A DNA stretch of 64,000 nucleotides from Methanosarcina vacuolata Z-761 (GTDB lineage Archaea; Halobacteriota; Methanosarcinia; Methanosarcinales; Methanosarcinaceae). Position numbers and translations under genes: made by a program. The DNA is taken from NCBI RefSeq assembly GCF_000969905.1, contig NZ_CP009520.1, positions 1 to 64,000 on the forward strand. The letters run 5' to 3'. The notes beneath the pieces are model-generated. The model had not been told where the DNA came from, searched no databases, and saw nothing but the letters and a program-made list of their open reading frames with translations. This document shows, piece after piece, positions 36,390-49,813 of this stretch (the first letter of the stretch is position 1; each line of letters opens with the position of its first letter).

Positions 36390-37715
36390 ATGAGCAAAAA
36401 AGACCAATTCATAAAAGAGTTTAAACCTTTGATAGATAATTTTCTGCAGATAATATGGGATAATAAAAGACATCAAAAAGAAAACGTAAAAGGTTTTACT
36501 GTCTCTGGTTTTCAATATGATATTATCATAACAATAGATCAATTTACCTCTTTTAATGATCTTGTGACGAAGCTCACTTACTACCAAGATTTTGAGGGTA
36601 ATTTTTCAGAAAAGTATGTAGAAAAAGAATTCTTAAACCTACTTCATAAATTACGAAATGATTACTCCCAAGCCGATGAATCTATTGAAAAGTTCTATAC
36701 AAATTTTATAGAGAATTCAAATAATGAATGGCGCGTTATTGCTCAGTTAGAAAATGTAATATTTGTGGAACGTGCCGTTTTTAAGTTAATTGATTGCACT
36801 CTAAAACATATGAAGCTAGATGACTTAATTGATTGCACTCTAAAATTAATGAAGCCAGATGAATTATCCATTAGCGGTAGTTCACTCCAACAGGAGGTTT
36901 TAGGACCTCATTATTCAAACTGGGTATTATCACATTGCATATATACAGACGTTAAAGCAGGTGATCTCTCAAAAGCCGAGGAATTGGCTATTGATAATTT
37001 TAATTTATCTATTAATTTATTAAAACTTTATTTTCCAAATTTAAAAATTAGTATTAAAAATCCGGTATCTCTATCGGATAAACAAGAAACAATTATTTAT
37101 GAACTAATTTCAACTAATATCACGAAAAAATGTGCTAATGTATCTGGAAAAAAAGATATCAACCAACAGCAAAAATTGAATCCAAAAGTGTATGAGTACT
37201 TAGTAAAAAATGGAATAAACAGTCTTTCGAATAATAATCAAATAAACTGTGAGTTTAAAATAAGTGATGTAGTAAAAGATTGTTTATATTGGTATGGACT
37301 TGCTTTGGACACAAATCTTCTGTCAGCCAAACTCCTTAATTACGTTACTGTTTTAGAATCCGCTTTAAAATTCAACGATCGTAACGAATTGACACAAAGG
37401 ATTGCAGATCGCTGCGCTTTGTTCCTAGAAACTGATTATAAAAAGAGAAAGGATATTTGTACAAATGTAAAAGAAATTTATAAAATGAGAAGTGCAGTTG
37501 TTCACTCGGGTAGTATCATTGGCAAAAAATTTAATAAAAAATTTGAACAATTGAAATTAATTGAATTAGCAGGTATATATGCAAGAAGTGTATTGATAAA
37601 ATTAATTAGAGAGAACGATCAACGAAATGGAGATTTTAAGACATTTATTCAAGATCTAGATGATATTAAATACAAAGAAAAATTTTACGTTTTAACTGTT
37701 CGTGACTCAGTATAA
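36390..37715 (+). CDS. Apea-like HEPN domain protein
   Basis: This 441-residue protein has a C-terminal domain (about 310-430) with the Apea-like HEPN pattern: LLNYVTVLESALK, NELTQRIADRCALFLETD and YKMRSAVVHSG, where the Arg-x4-His of RSAVVH (about 367-372) is the HEPN RNase signature. The N-terminal 300 residues are unrecognised. A 13-residue tandem repeat (LIDCTLKHMKLDD, then LIDCTLKLMKPDE) lies at about 133-158. The gene is strikingly AT-rich compared with its neighbours and is divergent from the toxin-antitoxin pair, so recent transfer and a defence role are plausible. Confidence 0.78.
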   Translation: MSKKDQFIKEFKPLIDNFLQIIWDNKRHQKENVKGFTVSGFQYDIIITIDQFTSFNDLVTKLTYYQDFEGNFSEKYVEKEFLNLLHKLRNDYSQADESIEKFYTNFIENSNNEWRVIAQLENVIFVERAVFKLIDCTLKHMKLDDLIDCTLKLMKPDELSISGSSLQQEVLGPHYSNWVLSHCIYTDVKAGDLSKAEELAIDNFNLSINLLKLYFPNLKISIKNPVSLSDKQETIIYELISTNITKKCANVSGKKDINQQQKLNPKVYEYLVKNGINSLSNNNQINCEFKISDVVKDCLYWYGLALDTNLLSAKLLNYVTVLESALKFNDRNELTQRIADRCALFLETDYKKRKDICTNVKEIYKMRSAVVHSGSIIGKKFNKKFEQLKLIELAGIYARSVLIKLIRENDQRNGDFKTFIQDLDDIKYKEKFYVLTVRDSV

Positions 37716-38074
37716 AGCTACAATTTTGACAAAAATGAGAAACTCTCGAAAATGGTACTGTCAAGTCCTACGGGTGCTAAGGTATTTTTCCAGCCACGGT
37801 TGAGCTTATAAAGTGTCTAGCATCTGTCAACTTGACAGAATATAAATATTTGTACAGCGCATTCACAAAATCCATTCATTTCATACTATCTAGAATACGA
37901 AACAATTCACCGATCCTATCAAACGTAAAAAATAGTGAGAAACATATAGGCAGAATTAATGGGTATTTCACCTAGGTTTTTACAACAAAGCCTATGTATC
38001 ACAAATTATAATTTACAGAACTTTTAGTATACTACCACTGAATTACTTTAATTTCTATAAGAACAACTTTATCT
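37716..38074. other. AT-rich intergenic region
   Basis: This is the right edge of the accessory stretch, between the HEPN gene and the ygiQ stop codon. No gene, RNA or clear repeat is recognised. Confidence 0.5.
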
Positions 38075-40291
38075 TTACCACTTACCTTTCCTTCTTATCA
38101 AACACTTATGGGCATTACCTACGAGGTCAAGTCTTCCTACCTTCTCGAGAGCTTCATATACAAGCTCGTAATTTGCAGGGTTCCTGTAGTGCATAAGGGC
38201 TCTCTGCATGGCTTTTTCTTTCTTACCTTTCGCAACGTATACTTTTTTGCCTGTGAACGGGTCAAGTCCTGTATAATACATGCATGTCGATACGGTCATA
38301 GGTGTTGGGGTAAAGTCCTGTACCTGTTCAGTATAGCCTCCATGGTCTCGCACATACTCCGCCATTTCTATCATATCTTCAAGGGTACAACCCGGATGTC
38401 CTGACATCAAGTAGTTTACGATGTACTGTTCTTTGCCGCACTTCCGGTTGACATCTGTAAATTTCTGGGTAAATTTCTCGTAGACTTCCCTGCCTGGCTT
38501 GCACATTACATTTGTAACCTGCCTCGAAAAGTGTTCAGGTGCGATTCGTAATTGTCCGCTGATATGGTAAGTGCAAAGCTCTTCAAGGTACTCTTCATCC
38601 TTAAGAGCCAGGTCATAGCGTACCCCGTAACCTGTAAAGACATGCTTCACTCCCGGAAGTTCGCGCAAGCGGCGTAAGAGTTCAAGCAGTTTTTTGTGGC
38701 TGGTATCCAGAGCAGGGCAAATGCGAGGATAAAGGCAGGATTTGTCCAGACAGGCTCCTTTTTTCTCCCAGGTTTTACACTCCATGCCATACATGTTTGC
38801 GCTTGGACCGCCAACTCCGTTTATAATGCCCTTGAAATCAGGTTTTTCCGTGAGCTTTTTTGCTTCACGCAGGACAGATTCGATACTGCGGCTTGCAATC
38901 ATGCGTCCCTGATGTTCTGTAATTGCACAGAAAGCGCAGCCTCCAAAACAGCCTCTGTGCGTTGTAAGGGAGAATTTTACCATTTCAAGAGCAGGAACCG
39001 GTTCAGTATAGGAAGGGTGTGTTTCGCCAGTGAACGGCAGTTCATACACATGGTCCATTTCAGCCTCTGTAAGGAGACGCATTGGCCTGTTTTGCACGAT
39101 TATGGTTTTCGGGTGAGGTTGAATAACCCCTTTCCCAGTAACAGGATTCTGTTCCGCAAAATAAATGCGAAAAGCCTTTGCAAATGCCGTTTTATCCTGA
39201 GAAACTTCTGAAAAGGAGGAAACTTCGAGATATTGCTTTAAAAATGTGGCTGCGTCCTCAGCTATTTTCTCGTCTTTTTGTTCTGATTTTTCGGCTCTTT
39301 CCTTGAGTTCTTTCCAGGCTTTAACTTCCATCTTCCATACTGTACCCGGAATATCTCTGATATTTCTGATATCTTCCCCGGCTTGCAGTCTTTTTGCAAT
39401 TTCCACGACCTGAAGCTCCCCCATGCCGTAGACTATGAGGTCAGCAGGCGCGTCAGCCAGAATGGACTGTCTGACCTTATCCGAAAGATAGTCGTAATGG
39501 GCAAAGCGACGTAAGGAAGCTTCAATACCTCCCATTACTATAGGCACTTCAGGGAATGCCTCTTTTATCCTGTTTGAATAAATTATCACGGCGCGATTCG
39601 GACGAAGCCCTGCTTTGCCTCCAGGGGAGTAAACGTCCTTTTCGCGTGGTTTCAGGCCCGGAGTCAGGTTGCTGACCATAGAATCAGTATTTCCTGCACT
39701 TACAGAAAAAAAGAGTCTGGGCTTTCCAAGTTTTTTGAAATCTTCAGGGCTATCCCAGCGCGGTTGGGCGATTACTCCTACTCTAAAACCGGCATCTTCA
39801 AGAACTCTTCCTATTATTGCCGTGCCAAAACTGGAATGGTCTATATAGGCGTCCCCAGAAATCAGAATAATATCAAGTTCTTCCCAGCCGCGAGCTTTCA
39901 CTTCCTCAGGGCTCATTGGAAGAAATTTCGATGCAGGTATGCGGGAAGAAATGTATTTTTCTTTTCTTTCCTTCTTCCTGTGTTTGGTCTCAGATCCTTT
40001 CCCTGGTTTTCTTCCCACTGCTGTCGGGGACTTTACTTTTGAGATCTTTACTTCTGAGACCTTTACTTCTGAGACCTTTACTTCTGAGAACTTTATTTCT
40101 GCTTCTTTTCCTTTGGTTTTATCAGATTTTATTCTGGGATTTACGCCTAATTTAGCTTCTTCTTTTGTTTTTTGCTTCGCTTCAGCTTTTTTTGGAACAA
40201 AAGAACTGGGTTTTCTGCTCGGTCTTTCTTTATTTGGCTTTTCCGAGCTTAAGCTCTTATTCTTCTTTGAAATTGCTGTATCTTTGGCCAT
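38075..40291 (-). CDS. YgiQ family (UPF0313) radical SAM protein
   Basis: This 738-residue protein belongs to the YgiQ family. The N-terminal 120 residues are a basic low-complexity tail that includes several copies of SEVKVSEVKI. Then come a B12-binding-like region (ILISGDAYIDHSSFGTAIIGRVLE) and the radical SAM core with HRGCFGGCAFCAI, the three cysteines that bind the [4Fe-4S] cluster. A further segment with clustered Cys (CKTWEKKGACLDKSCLYPRICP) is typical of the family. The start follows GAGG. The substrate of the family is unknown. Confidence 0.92.
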   Translation of the reverse strand: MAKDTAISKKNKSLSSEKPNKERPSRKPSSFVPKKAEAKQKTKEEAKLGVNPRIKSDKTKGKEAEIKFSEVKVSEVKVSEVKISKVKSPTAVGRKPGKGSETKHRKKERKEKYISSRIPASKFLPMSPEEVKARGWEELDIILISGDAYIDHSSFGTAIIGRVLEDAGFRVGVIAQPRWDSPEDFKKLGKPRLFFSVSAGNTDSMVSNLTPGLKPREKDVYSPGGKAGLRPNRAVIIYSNRIKEAFPEVPIVMGGIEASLRRFAHYDYLSDKVRQSILADAPADLIVYGMGELQVVEIAKRLQAGEDIRNIRDIPGTVWKMEVKAWKELKERAEKSEQKDEKIAEDAATFLKQYLEVSSFSEVSQDKTAFAKAFRIYFAEQNPVTGKGVIQPHPKTIIVQNRPMRLLTEAEMDHVYELPFTGETHPSYTEPVPALEMVKFSLTTHRGCFGGCAFCAITEHQGRMIASRSIESVLREAKKLTEKPDFKGIINGVGGPSANMYGMECKTWEKKGACLDKSCLYPRICPALDTSHKKLLELLRRLRELPGVKHVFTGYGVRYDLALKDEEYLEELCTYHISGQLRIAPEHFSRQVTNVMCKPGREVYEKFTQKFTDVNRKCGKEQYIVNYLMSGHPGCTLEDMIEMAEYVRDHGGYTEQVQDFTPTPMTVSTCMYYTGLDPFTGKKVYVAKGKKEKAMQRALMHYRNPANYELVYEALEKVGRLDLVGNAHKCLIRRKGKW

Positions 40292-40333
40292 AATTTGCTT
40301 TAAGGCTCCTCATTTTCGTATTTTTATTCGCTT

Positions 40334-40975
40334 TTATTCGCCCATCATCATTTTTAGCATTCTGTACGAAGCCATAATCTGGTTGTTCCCATCCCTGTCT
40401 GTAGGAGCTCCATGTCCAGAATACAGAGCTTTTACGTCCAGTTTTGTGAGTTTTTCTATTGAGCTAGCCATCTTTTCAGGTTCCGAACCCTCAAAGTCCG
40501 TTCTTCCGAACCCTCCGCCTGGAAACACAGTGTCTCCGGAGAAAAGACTTTTTGAAACAGGCTCATAGAGGCAGATACTTCCTTTTGAGTGGCCCGGCGT
40601 ATGGATTACTTCCAGGTATTCCCCATTTCCTATGTCTATTTTATCTCCTTCTTCATATGTAATTGTGGGCCTGACCTCAGGAGCTCGCTCCCCAAAAATC
40701 ACGGCCACGCTGAGGTATTCATCATTTATGCCTTCCAGGTCAGCTTTATGTATTCCGACTTTTGCACCGCTTCTTTCTGCAATAACTGCGGCTGCTGCGG
40801 TATGATCATAATGACAGTGTGTCAGGACTATTAATTCGATGTCGGTTAGCTTTATATATTTCTCCAGTTGCTTGATAATCAGGTCGCTGTTCATCCCTGT
40901 ATCGATCAGCACTTTCCCATTTACCAGATAGACACTGGAATCGTAAGCTGTAGGGCAAATATACCGGACTTCCAT
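40334..40975 (-). CDS. Metallo-beta-lactamase fold hydrolase
   Basis: This 213-residue protein has the metal-binding motif LTHCHYDHTAA, then HTPGHSKGSICLYE and SGDTVFPGGGFGRTDF, giving the usual His/Asp set for two metals. The length and layout match glyoxalase II-like single-domain hydrolases. The start follows agagga. It is 42 bp downstream (in gene order) of the ygiQ start and may share its transcript. A 10-bp repeat array begins 85 bp upstream of its start. Confidence 0.9.
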   Translation of the reverse strand: MEVRYICPTAYDSSVYLVNGKVLIDTGMNSDLIIKQLEKYIKLTDIELIVLTHCHYDHTAAAAVIAERSGAKVGIHKADLEGINDEYLSVAVIFGERAPEVRPTITYEEGDKIDIGNGEYLEVIHTPGHSKGSICLYEPVSKSLFSGDTVFPGGGFGRTDFEGSEPEKMASSIEKLTKLDVKALYSGHGAPTDRDGNNQIMASYRMLKMMMGE

Positions 40976-41060
40976 AGTTTTTCCTCTTTCACTTCTCTTT
41001 CTCTTTTTTCCTTGCTGCCATTTCCTGCACTTTCTGCGTAACTTCTCTTTCTTACACTTT

Positions 41061-41220
41061 CCTTAACTTTCCTTAACTTTCCTTAACTTTCCTTAACTTT
41101 CCTTAACTTTCCTTAACTTTCCTTAACTTTCCTTAACTTTCCTTAACTTTCCTTAACTTTCCTTAACTTTCCTTAACTTTCCTTAACTTTCCTTAACTTT
41201 CCTTAACTTTCCTTAACTTT
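41061..41220. repeat. 10-bp tandem array, 16 identical units
   Basis: The unit ccttaacttt is repeated 16 times without a single change, in exact 10-bp register. On the transcribed minus strand it reads aaagttaagg, so each unit boundary gives AAGGAAAG, again resembling a ribosome-binding core. It lies upstream of the metallo-hydrolase gene (start 40975). The perfection of the array suggests recent expansion. Confidence 0.97.
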
Positions 41221-41287
41221 CCTTGCACTTTCCTTACTGTTAGTTCACTCTTTGGTTTTAATATGTCTGAGCACTATGTCTGATAAT

Positions 41288-42061
41288 TTAGATATTAAAA
41301 GCTCTGCGCGCATTTTCAGTAGTCGATTTTGCAATTTCTGCTGGCTCCATATCCTTAAGTTGTGCTACTACCGGAACGGAGTCTACTATGAAGGCAGGCT
41401 CGTTTCTGCCTTTGCGGGGAGAAAGGAAGGGACTGTCGGTTTCCAGAAGCAAGTTTTCAAGCGGGACTGCTTCTGCAAGAGTTTGGTGATGTTCGGAAAA
41501 GCATACAAGAGTTGCCAGGGAAATATAGTATCCCATATCCACAATTTCCTTCATGGTCTCAAGAGGGCCGCTATAGCAGTGATAGATTACCGTATCCAAG
41601 TCTTTGACAAGTTTCAATACTTCCGCTTCAGCCATTCGGGCGTGCACTATAAGAGGTTTGTTCAGATCTTTTGCAAGCTCAATTACCTTTTTGAATGCAG
41701 CAGTCTGTCTCTCACGTTCCTCGTTTGTTTTGCAGTCCTGAAAATCCAGTCCTGCTTCCCCGATTCCAACTGCTTTTCCTGCATTGGCCTCAATCTGGAC
41801 AAGAATATCATTTATCTCTTTATCTTCGCCTTCCCTGCCAATATCAGGATTCAGGCCAAGTGTGGCATAAATATCTTCATTATTTTCCGCAAGTTCAAGG
41901 CTAATGCGGTTGCCTTTCAGGGAAATCCCGGAGTTGATCATTCCGACAACTCCTGCCTCTCTGGCTCGTAGAATAGTCTCTTCCCTATCGCGGTTAAATT
42001 TGGGAAAATCAAGATGACAATGAGAATCAATAATTGGATAAGGCATGGGTCTGTATTCCAT
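41288..42061 (-). CDS. TatD family metal-dependent hydrolase
   Basis: This protein of 252-257 residues has the family metal motif PIIDSHCHLDFPKF, then GEAGLDF, VHARMAEAEVL, IYHCYSGPLE and LLLETDSPFLSPR, the set found in TatD nucleases. Two starts are possible: the ATG at 42061 (MEYRPMPYPI) and the ATG at 42046 (MPYPI). The first lies inside the arm of a perfect 15-bp inverted repeat and has no clear ribosome site; the second follows that hairpin immediately. Known TatD enzymes act on DNA and related substrates. Confidence 0.88.
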   Translation of the reverse strand: MEYRPMPYPIIDSHCHLDFPKFNRDREETILRAREAGVVGMINSGISLKGNRISLELAENNEDIYATLGLNPDIGREGEDKEINDILVQIEANAGKAVGIGEAGLDFQDCKTNEERERQTAAFKKVIELAKDLNKPLIVHARMAEAEVLKLVKDLDTVIYHCYSGPLETMKEIVDMGYYISLATLVCFSEHHQTLAEAVPLENLLLETDSPFLSPRKGRNEPAFIVDSVPVVAQLKDMEPAEIAKSTTENARRAFNI

Positions 42062-42106
42062 CTCATTTTATTTTACTTTTTACACATGATTATGGAATAC
42101 AGACCC
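42047..42106 (-). promoter_or_regulatory. Perfect 15-bp inverted repeat at the tatD start
   Basis: gggtctgtattccat (42047-42061) and atggaatacagaccc (42092-42106) are exact reverse complements separated by 30 bp. In the tatD transcript the hairpin would enclose the ATG at 42061 in its 3' arm and end directly before the ATG at 42046. It could control translation or mark an insertion scar. Confidence 0.75.
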
Positions 42107-42200
42107 GAAAATGAGTATGCAGCTCTTATCCGGTTTTTTGTTTTTTTAATTATAGCACTCGAGCCTGCCAGTCTGTTTTGGCCAGCCCAAGTTGTCAATT

Positions 42201-43709
42201 TTAGCTTTTTTCTTCTCTCTTATACAGCAGGTTCATAGCATTTACAAGAGCTTCTACAGAGGCCATAACTATGTCCGGGTTTGCAGACCGTGCAGTTACG
42301 ACTCTGCCCTTTTCATTTTCGAGACCTATGTATACATCTGCAAGGGCATCTGCTCCACCTGTAATTGCATCGATCCTGAATTCCTGGAGTCTGAAGTGGT
42401 TACTTTCTCCCAGGATATCTCTTACTGCTTTGAGGGCGGCATCTACAGGGCCAACCCCTGTCTTTGCTGCAATGATTTCTTTGCCTTGGATATCTGCTTT
42501 GACTACTGCAGTTGGTGTCAGGATATTTCCTGTCATTACAGAAACTTCTTTGAGTTTAATCAGTTCTTCTTCTGAACTTGCTTTCCCAAGCACGGCAGAG
42601 GCAACAGCATAAAGGTCTGCATCTGTAATGTGCTTTCCTTTATTTGCAATCTCCTTAATTCTGGATACAATTTCATCAAGCTGCTTGTCACTGCTAATTA
42701 TGCCTGCAGATTCAAGAGATTGCTTGACTGCATGTTTGCCTGTATGCTTACCAAGGACAATACGCCGTTTGTGTCCTACCATTTCCGGTGTCATTATTCC
42801 GGGCTCGAAAGTATCGGATTTTTCGAGTACTCCCTGGCTGTGGATTCCTGACTCATGGGAAAAGGCGTTTTGACCTACGACAGGTGTATTTGGAGGCAGC
42901 CTGATTCCAGTATAGTTTTCAATCATTTTCGAGGTTTCTACAAGATACTCAGTGTGAATATTTGTTTTTGCCCCGTAGATTGAGGTCAGACTCATGACTG
43001 TCTGGGAAAGGTCGGCATTTCCTGCTCTTTCACCTATTCCATTTATTGTAACCTGAACTTGGGATGCACCTGCTTCGACTGCCATAAGGCTGTTTGCTAC
43101 AGCAAGCCCGAAATCGTTATGGCAATGTACGTCAATGGGAATCGTTATTTCAGTCGCGATGTCCTTTATCTGCCTGTACATTGCTGATGGAACCATAACG
43201 CCAACAGTATCTGGCACATTAATGATATCGCATCCTGCTTCCTGCACTGCTTTGAAAACCTCTATGAGATATTCAGGTTCGGTTCTCGTAGCGTCCATTG
43301 CAGAAAACATGCATCTTCTCCCATTATCTTTAATGTACTGGACAGCCTCCACAGCCATTTGAATAACTTCTTCCTGGCTTTTTTTGATGGTGTATGTCCG
43401 CTGTACTTCAGAAGTAGGGACGAAAGTATGCACAAGTCCTACATCACTGTCAAAACAGGCATCAATATCTTTTTTCAATACACGGGCAAGTCCACAAACC
43501 TCAAGGTCCAGTCCGTCATTAGAAATAGATTTTACGGATTCTTTATCTCCTTCTGATGAGATAGGAAATCCAGCTTCTATAATGTCTACCCCAAGTTTGT
43601 CAAGTTGACGGGCAATTTCCAGCTTCTGGGCAGAAGTTAGAGATACACCAGGGGTTTGTTCTCCGTCACGCAGTGTTGTGTCAAAAACAGTTACCTTTTT
43701 ATTCCTCAT
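42201..43709 (-). CDS. leuA: Isopropylmalate synthase family enzyme, probably LeuA
   Basis: This 502-residue enzyme condenses acetyl-CoA with a 2-oxoacid. The catalytic domain starts VTVFDTTLRDGEQTPGVS, and metal-binding DVHCHNDFGLAVANS and HESGIHSQG follow. The C-terminal third (about 370-500) is the regulatory domain of leucine feedback (LKEVSVMTGN ... EFRIDAITGGADALADV). It fits 2-isopropylmalate synthase, the first step of leucine synthesis. (R)-citramalate synthase, the isoleucine-route enzyme, has the same layout and remains possible. No ribosome site is obvious. Confidence 0.82.
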   Translation of the reverse strand: MRNKKVTVFDTTLRDGEQTPGVSLTSAQKLEIARQLDKLGVDIIEAGFPISSEGDKESVKSISNDGLDLEVCGLARVLKKDIDACFDSDVGLVHTFVPTSEVQRTYTIKKSQEEVIQMAVEAVQYIKDNGRRCMFSAMDATRTEPEYLIEVFKAVQEAGCDIINVPDTVGVMVPSAMYRQIKDIATEITIPIDVHCHNDFGLAVANSLMAVEAGASQVQVTINGIGERAGNADLSQTVMSLTSIYGAKTNIHTEYLVETSKMIENYTGIRLPPNTPVVGQNAFSHESGIHSQGVLEKSDTFEPGIMTPEMVGHKRRIVLGKHTGKHAVKQSLESAGIISSDKQLDEIVSRIKEIANKGKHITDADLYAVASAVLGKASSEEELIKLKEVSVMTGNILTPTAVVKADIQGKEIIAAKTGVGPVDAALKAVRDILGESNHFRLQEFRIDAITGGADALADVYIGLENEKGRVVTARSANPDIVMASVEALVNAMNLLYKREEKS

Positions 43710-44144
43710 AGGTTCGATGTAAAAATCGATCCCTTCTTTCAGTTCTTACATTCATAGTAATCATCTAGTTGAATGTTAATTCCTAGTATATAAATCTCAC
43801 GAGAGTTCTTTTATATTTAATATTAAGTTTTGTTTTTCAATTTCTCGACGGAAAATTATATATACTAGATACCCCATTCTAGGGTTGCTTCTCAAGGTGT
43901 AACACAACATCTATGAGGATGAAAAACGAAACTTGAAAAACGGGACTTGAAAAACGGAATTCAAAGGTGCCGAAAAAACGAATCTGAAAAATGGAAACAG
44001 AAGGCGCCTGTAGGCATTGTTTCTTGAAGCAATGGCTCATAAAAACGGATAAAGTTAAGGATTCGAAAGTACAACTCTTTTGAAATCTTTTAACTCTTCT
44101 CATTTCCCTCTTTCAAAATTGTTCAATCTCCTTTGCAGGAGAAG
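43710..44144. other. Intergenic region before the rRNA promoters
   Basis: This AT-rich leader of leuA is followed by a segment with degenerate repeats (gaaacttgaaaaacgggactt near 43927). No gene is recognised. Confidence 0.5.
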
Positions 44145-44145
44145 T

Positions 44146-44314
44146 TTTATATACAATCAATGCGTTGTATATCTTCCTCGTACATCTCCAATGTTCTGAG
44201 GAAAGCAATACAAAGCTTTATATACAAGAAATGTCTTGTATACATCCCTCACACAAGCGATTGTGTCGAGGTGAATAACACAAAGCTTTATATACAAGAA
44301 ATACCTTGTATATG
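44146..44314 (+). promoter_or_regulatory. Three tandem rRNA promoters
   Basis: Three TATA boxes (tttatatac) lie at 44146, 44217 and 44287, spaced 71 and 70 bp. Each is part of a palindrome: tatacaa/ttgtata at 44150-44171, tatacaag/cttgtata at 44221-44242 and at 44291-44312. The two downstream copies also share the preceding word caaagcttta. This repeated array precedes the 16S gene by about 230-400 bp and would allow strong initiation. Confidence 0.8.
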
Positions 44315-44397
44315 ACCCTGCGCAAACTGATTGCGTAGATACAAATCACAAATCTCTTTCATCTTTTAATGGAGTCAGGAGTTGTTTCCTGACTGAC

Positions 44398-44433
44398 GAG
44401 GATTTTGTCGGTTCGGTTAATTCTGGGCGGTGA
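44398..44433 (+). other. 16S rRNA processing stem, 5' strand
   Basis: gaggattttgt and tcggtt (44398-44418, with a 4-nt bulge), then ctgggcggtg (44422-44431), pair with 46051-46067 and 46032-46041. This forms the helix with bulges that archaeal splicing endonuclease cuts to release pre-16S RNA. Confidence 0.75.
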
Positions 44434-44540
44434 GAGTTTTCATAACATATCATCGCGAAACTGAAATAACTGAATTGATAGTTGTTAGTGCAAGTTTCTG
44501 CGACCAAGATCTTTATTTTGAAGTGTGCGATACATTAACA

Positions 44541-46018
<1,478 letters not shown>

Positions 46019-46029
46019 AAGCAAAAAAA

Positions 46030-46073
46030 CCCACTGCCCAGATGCCGATAAACCGAACAAAATCCTCACCATT
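46030..46073 (+). other. 16S rRNA processing stem, 3' strand, in a spacer without tRNA
   Basis: cactgcccag and aaccgaacaaaatcctc pair with the strand upstream of 16S. The 16S-23S spacer is about 225 bp and contains no tRNA-Ala, which many other euryarchaea carry here. Confidence 0.75.
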
Positions 46074-46242
46074 AAAATCATCGATCATAATCTCATGATC
46101 AACTCAAACTCATCAAATGCACCCGGAAAGTAAATTTTCGGGGAAGGGCGGATTGCCTGCGTTGACACGCAGGTACATGAAGTCATGTATAGGTGCTGTA
46201 TACTGGACGCTTTCTGGACCTGGTTAGGATACACAGGAATTA

Positions 46243-49125
<2,883 letters not shown>

Positions 49126-49201
49126 CCTTTCCTAATCAAGTCCAGGCGAAATTCAGTATGCAGCACTATACATGACTTTATTTCATAATCCCACTTATAG
49201 G

Positions 49202-49332
49202 TTGAGTCTGGCGGCCATAGCGGCAGTGTAACTCCTGTACCCATCCCGAACACAGTAGATAAGCCTGCCCGCGTTCCTTACTGTACTGAAGTGTGCGAGC
49301 CTTCGGGAACTCTGGATCGCTGCCATACTCAC
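49202..49332 (+). rRNA. 5S ribosomal RNA
   Basis: The terminal helix pairs gagtctggcggc (49204-49215) with gctgccatactc (49319-49330). Loop A/B words such as cccatcccgaacac are present. It lies about 75 bp after the 23S gene and is probably part of the same transcript. Ends are accurate within a few bases. Confidence 0.93.
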
Positions 49333-49813
49333 CTTATAATACTTTACTTTTCATGATCTGTTTTTAAAATTAGTTTTTGATTAATTTTATATCGCTTTTT
49401 CAGTCCATTTTTGAATCGCTTTTTCTCGTATTCTGCTTTATAGACCTTCTTATGACTACAAAAACAGATATTCGCCTTTTTCCATAAGAAATAAAGGCGA
49501 TAAGAAATAAAGGCGTTTTCTGATTCTTTTAATGCTCATGTTTTTGCATCGTTATCGTCTAACTGCTGCCAATTTGGTAGGATATTTTGTATTCTTACGT
49601 GATCGGCGGAATTAATGATTTAAGAAAGCAATAAAAAAGGCTAAAAATATATTCACAAATTCTATTTCCAATTTCTCATCTTATAACTCTCCTTAGAAAG
49701 ATATTCCTGGGATACTGAAAATTTTTTTACCCTTTAGTCAGGGCATCTCATGAATGGCCCCAGGAACCTCTTAAAAGCAATCTTTTCAAGATATAGATTC
49801 AGCAGGAACTTCC
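49333..49813. other. Intergenic region after the rRNA operon
   Basis: It is T-rich just after 5S, where the operon probably terminates, with a short direct repeat (gataagaaataaaggcg) near 49485-49515. No gene is recognised. Confidence 0.5.

Noticed and set aside
39939-40568. 209-codon plus-strand frame across ygiQ and the metallo-hydrolase
   Set aside because: It is antisense to two well-supported genes and has no family match.
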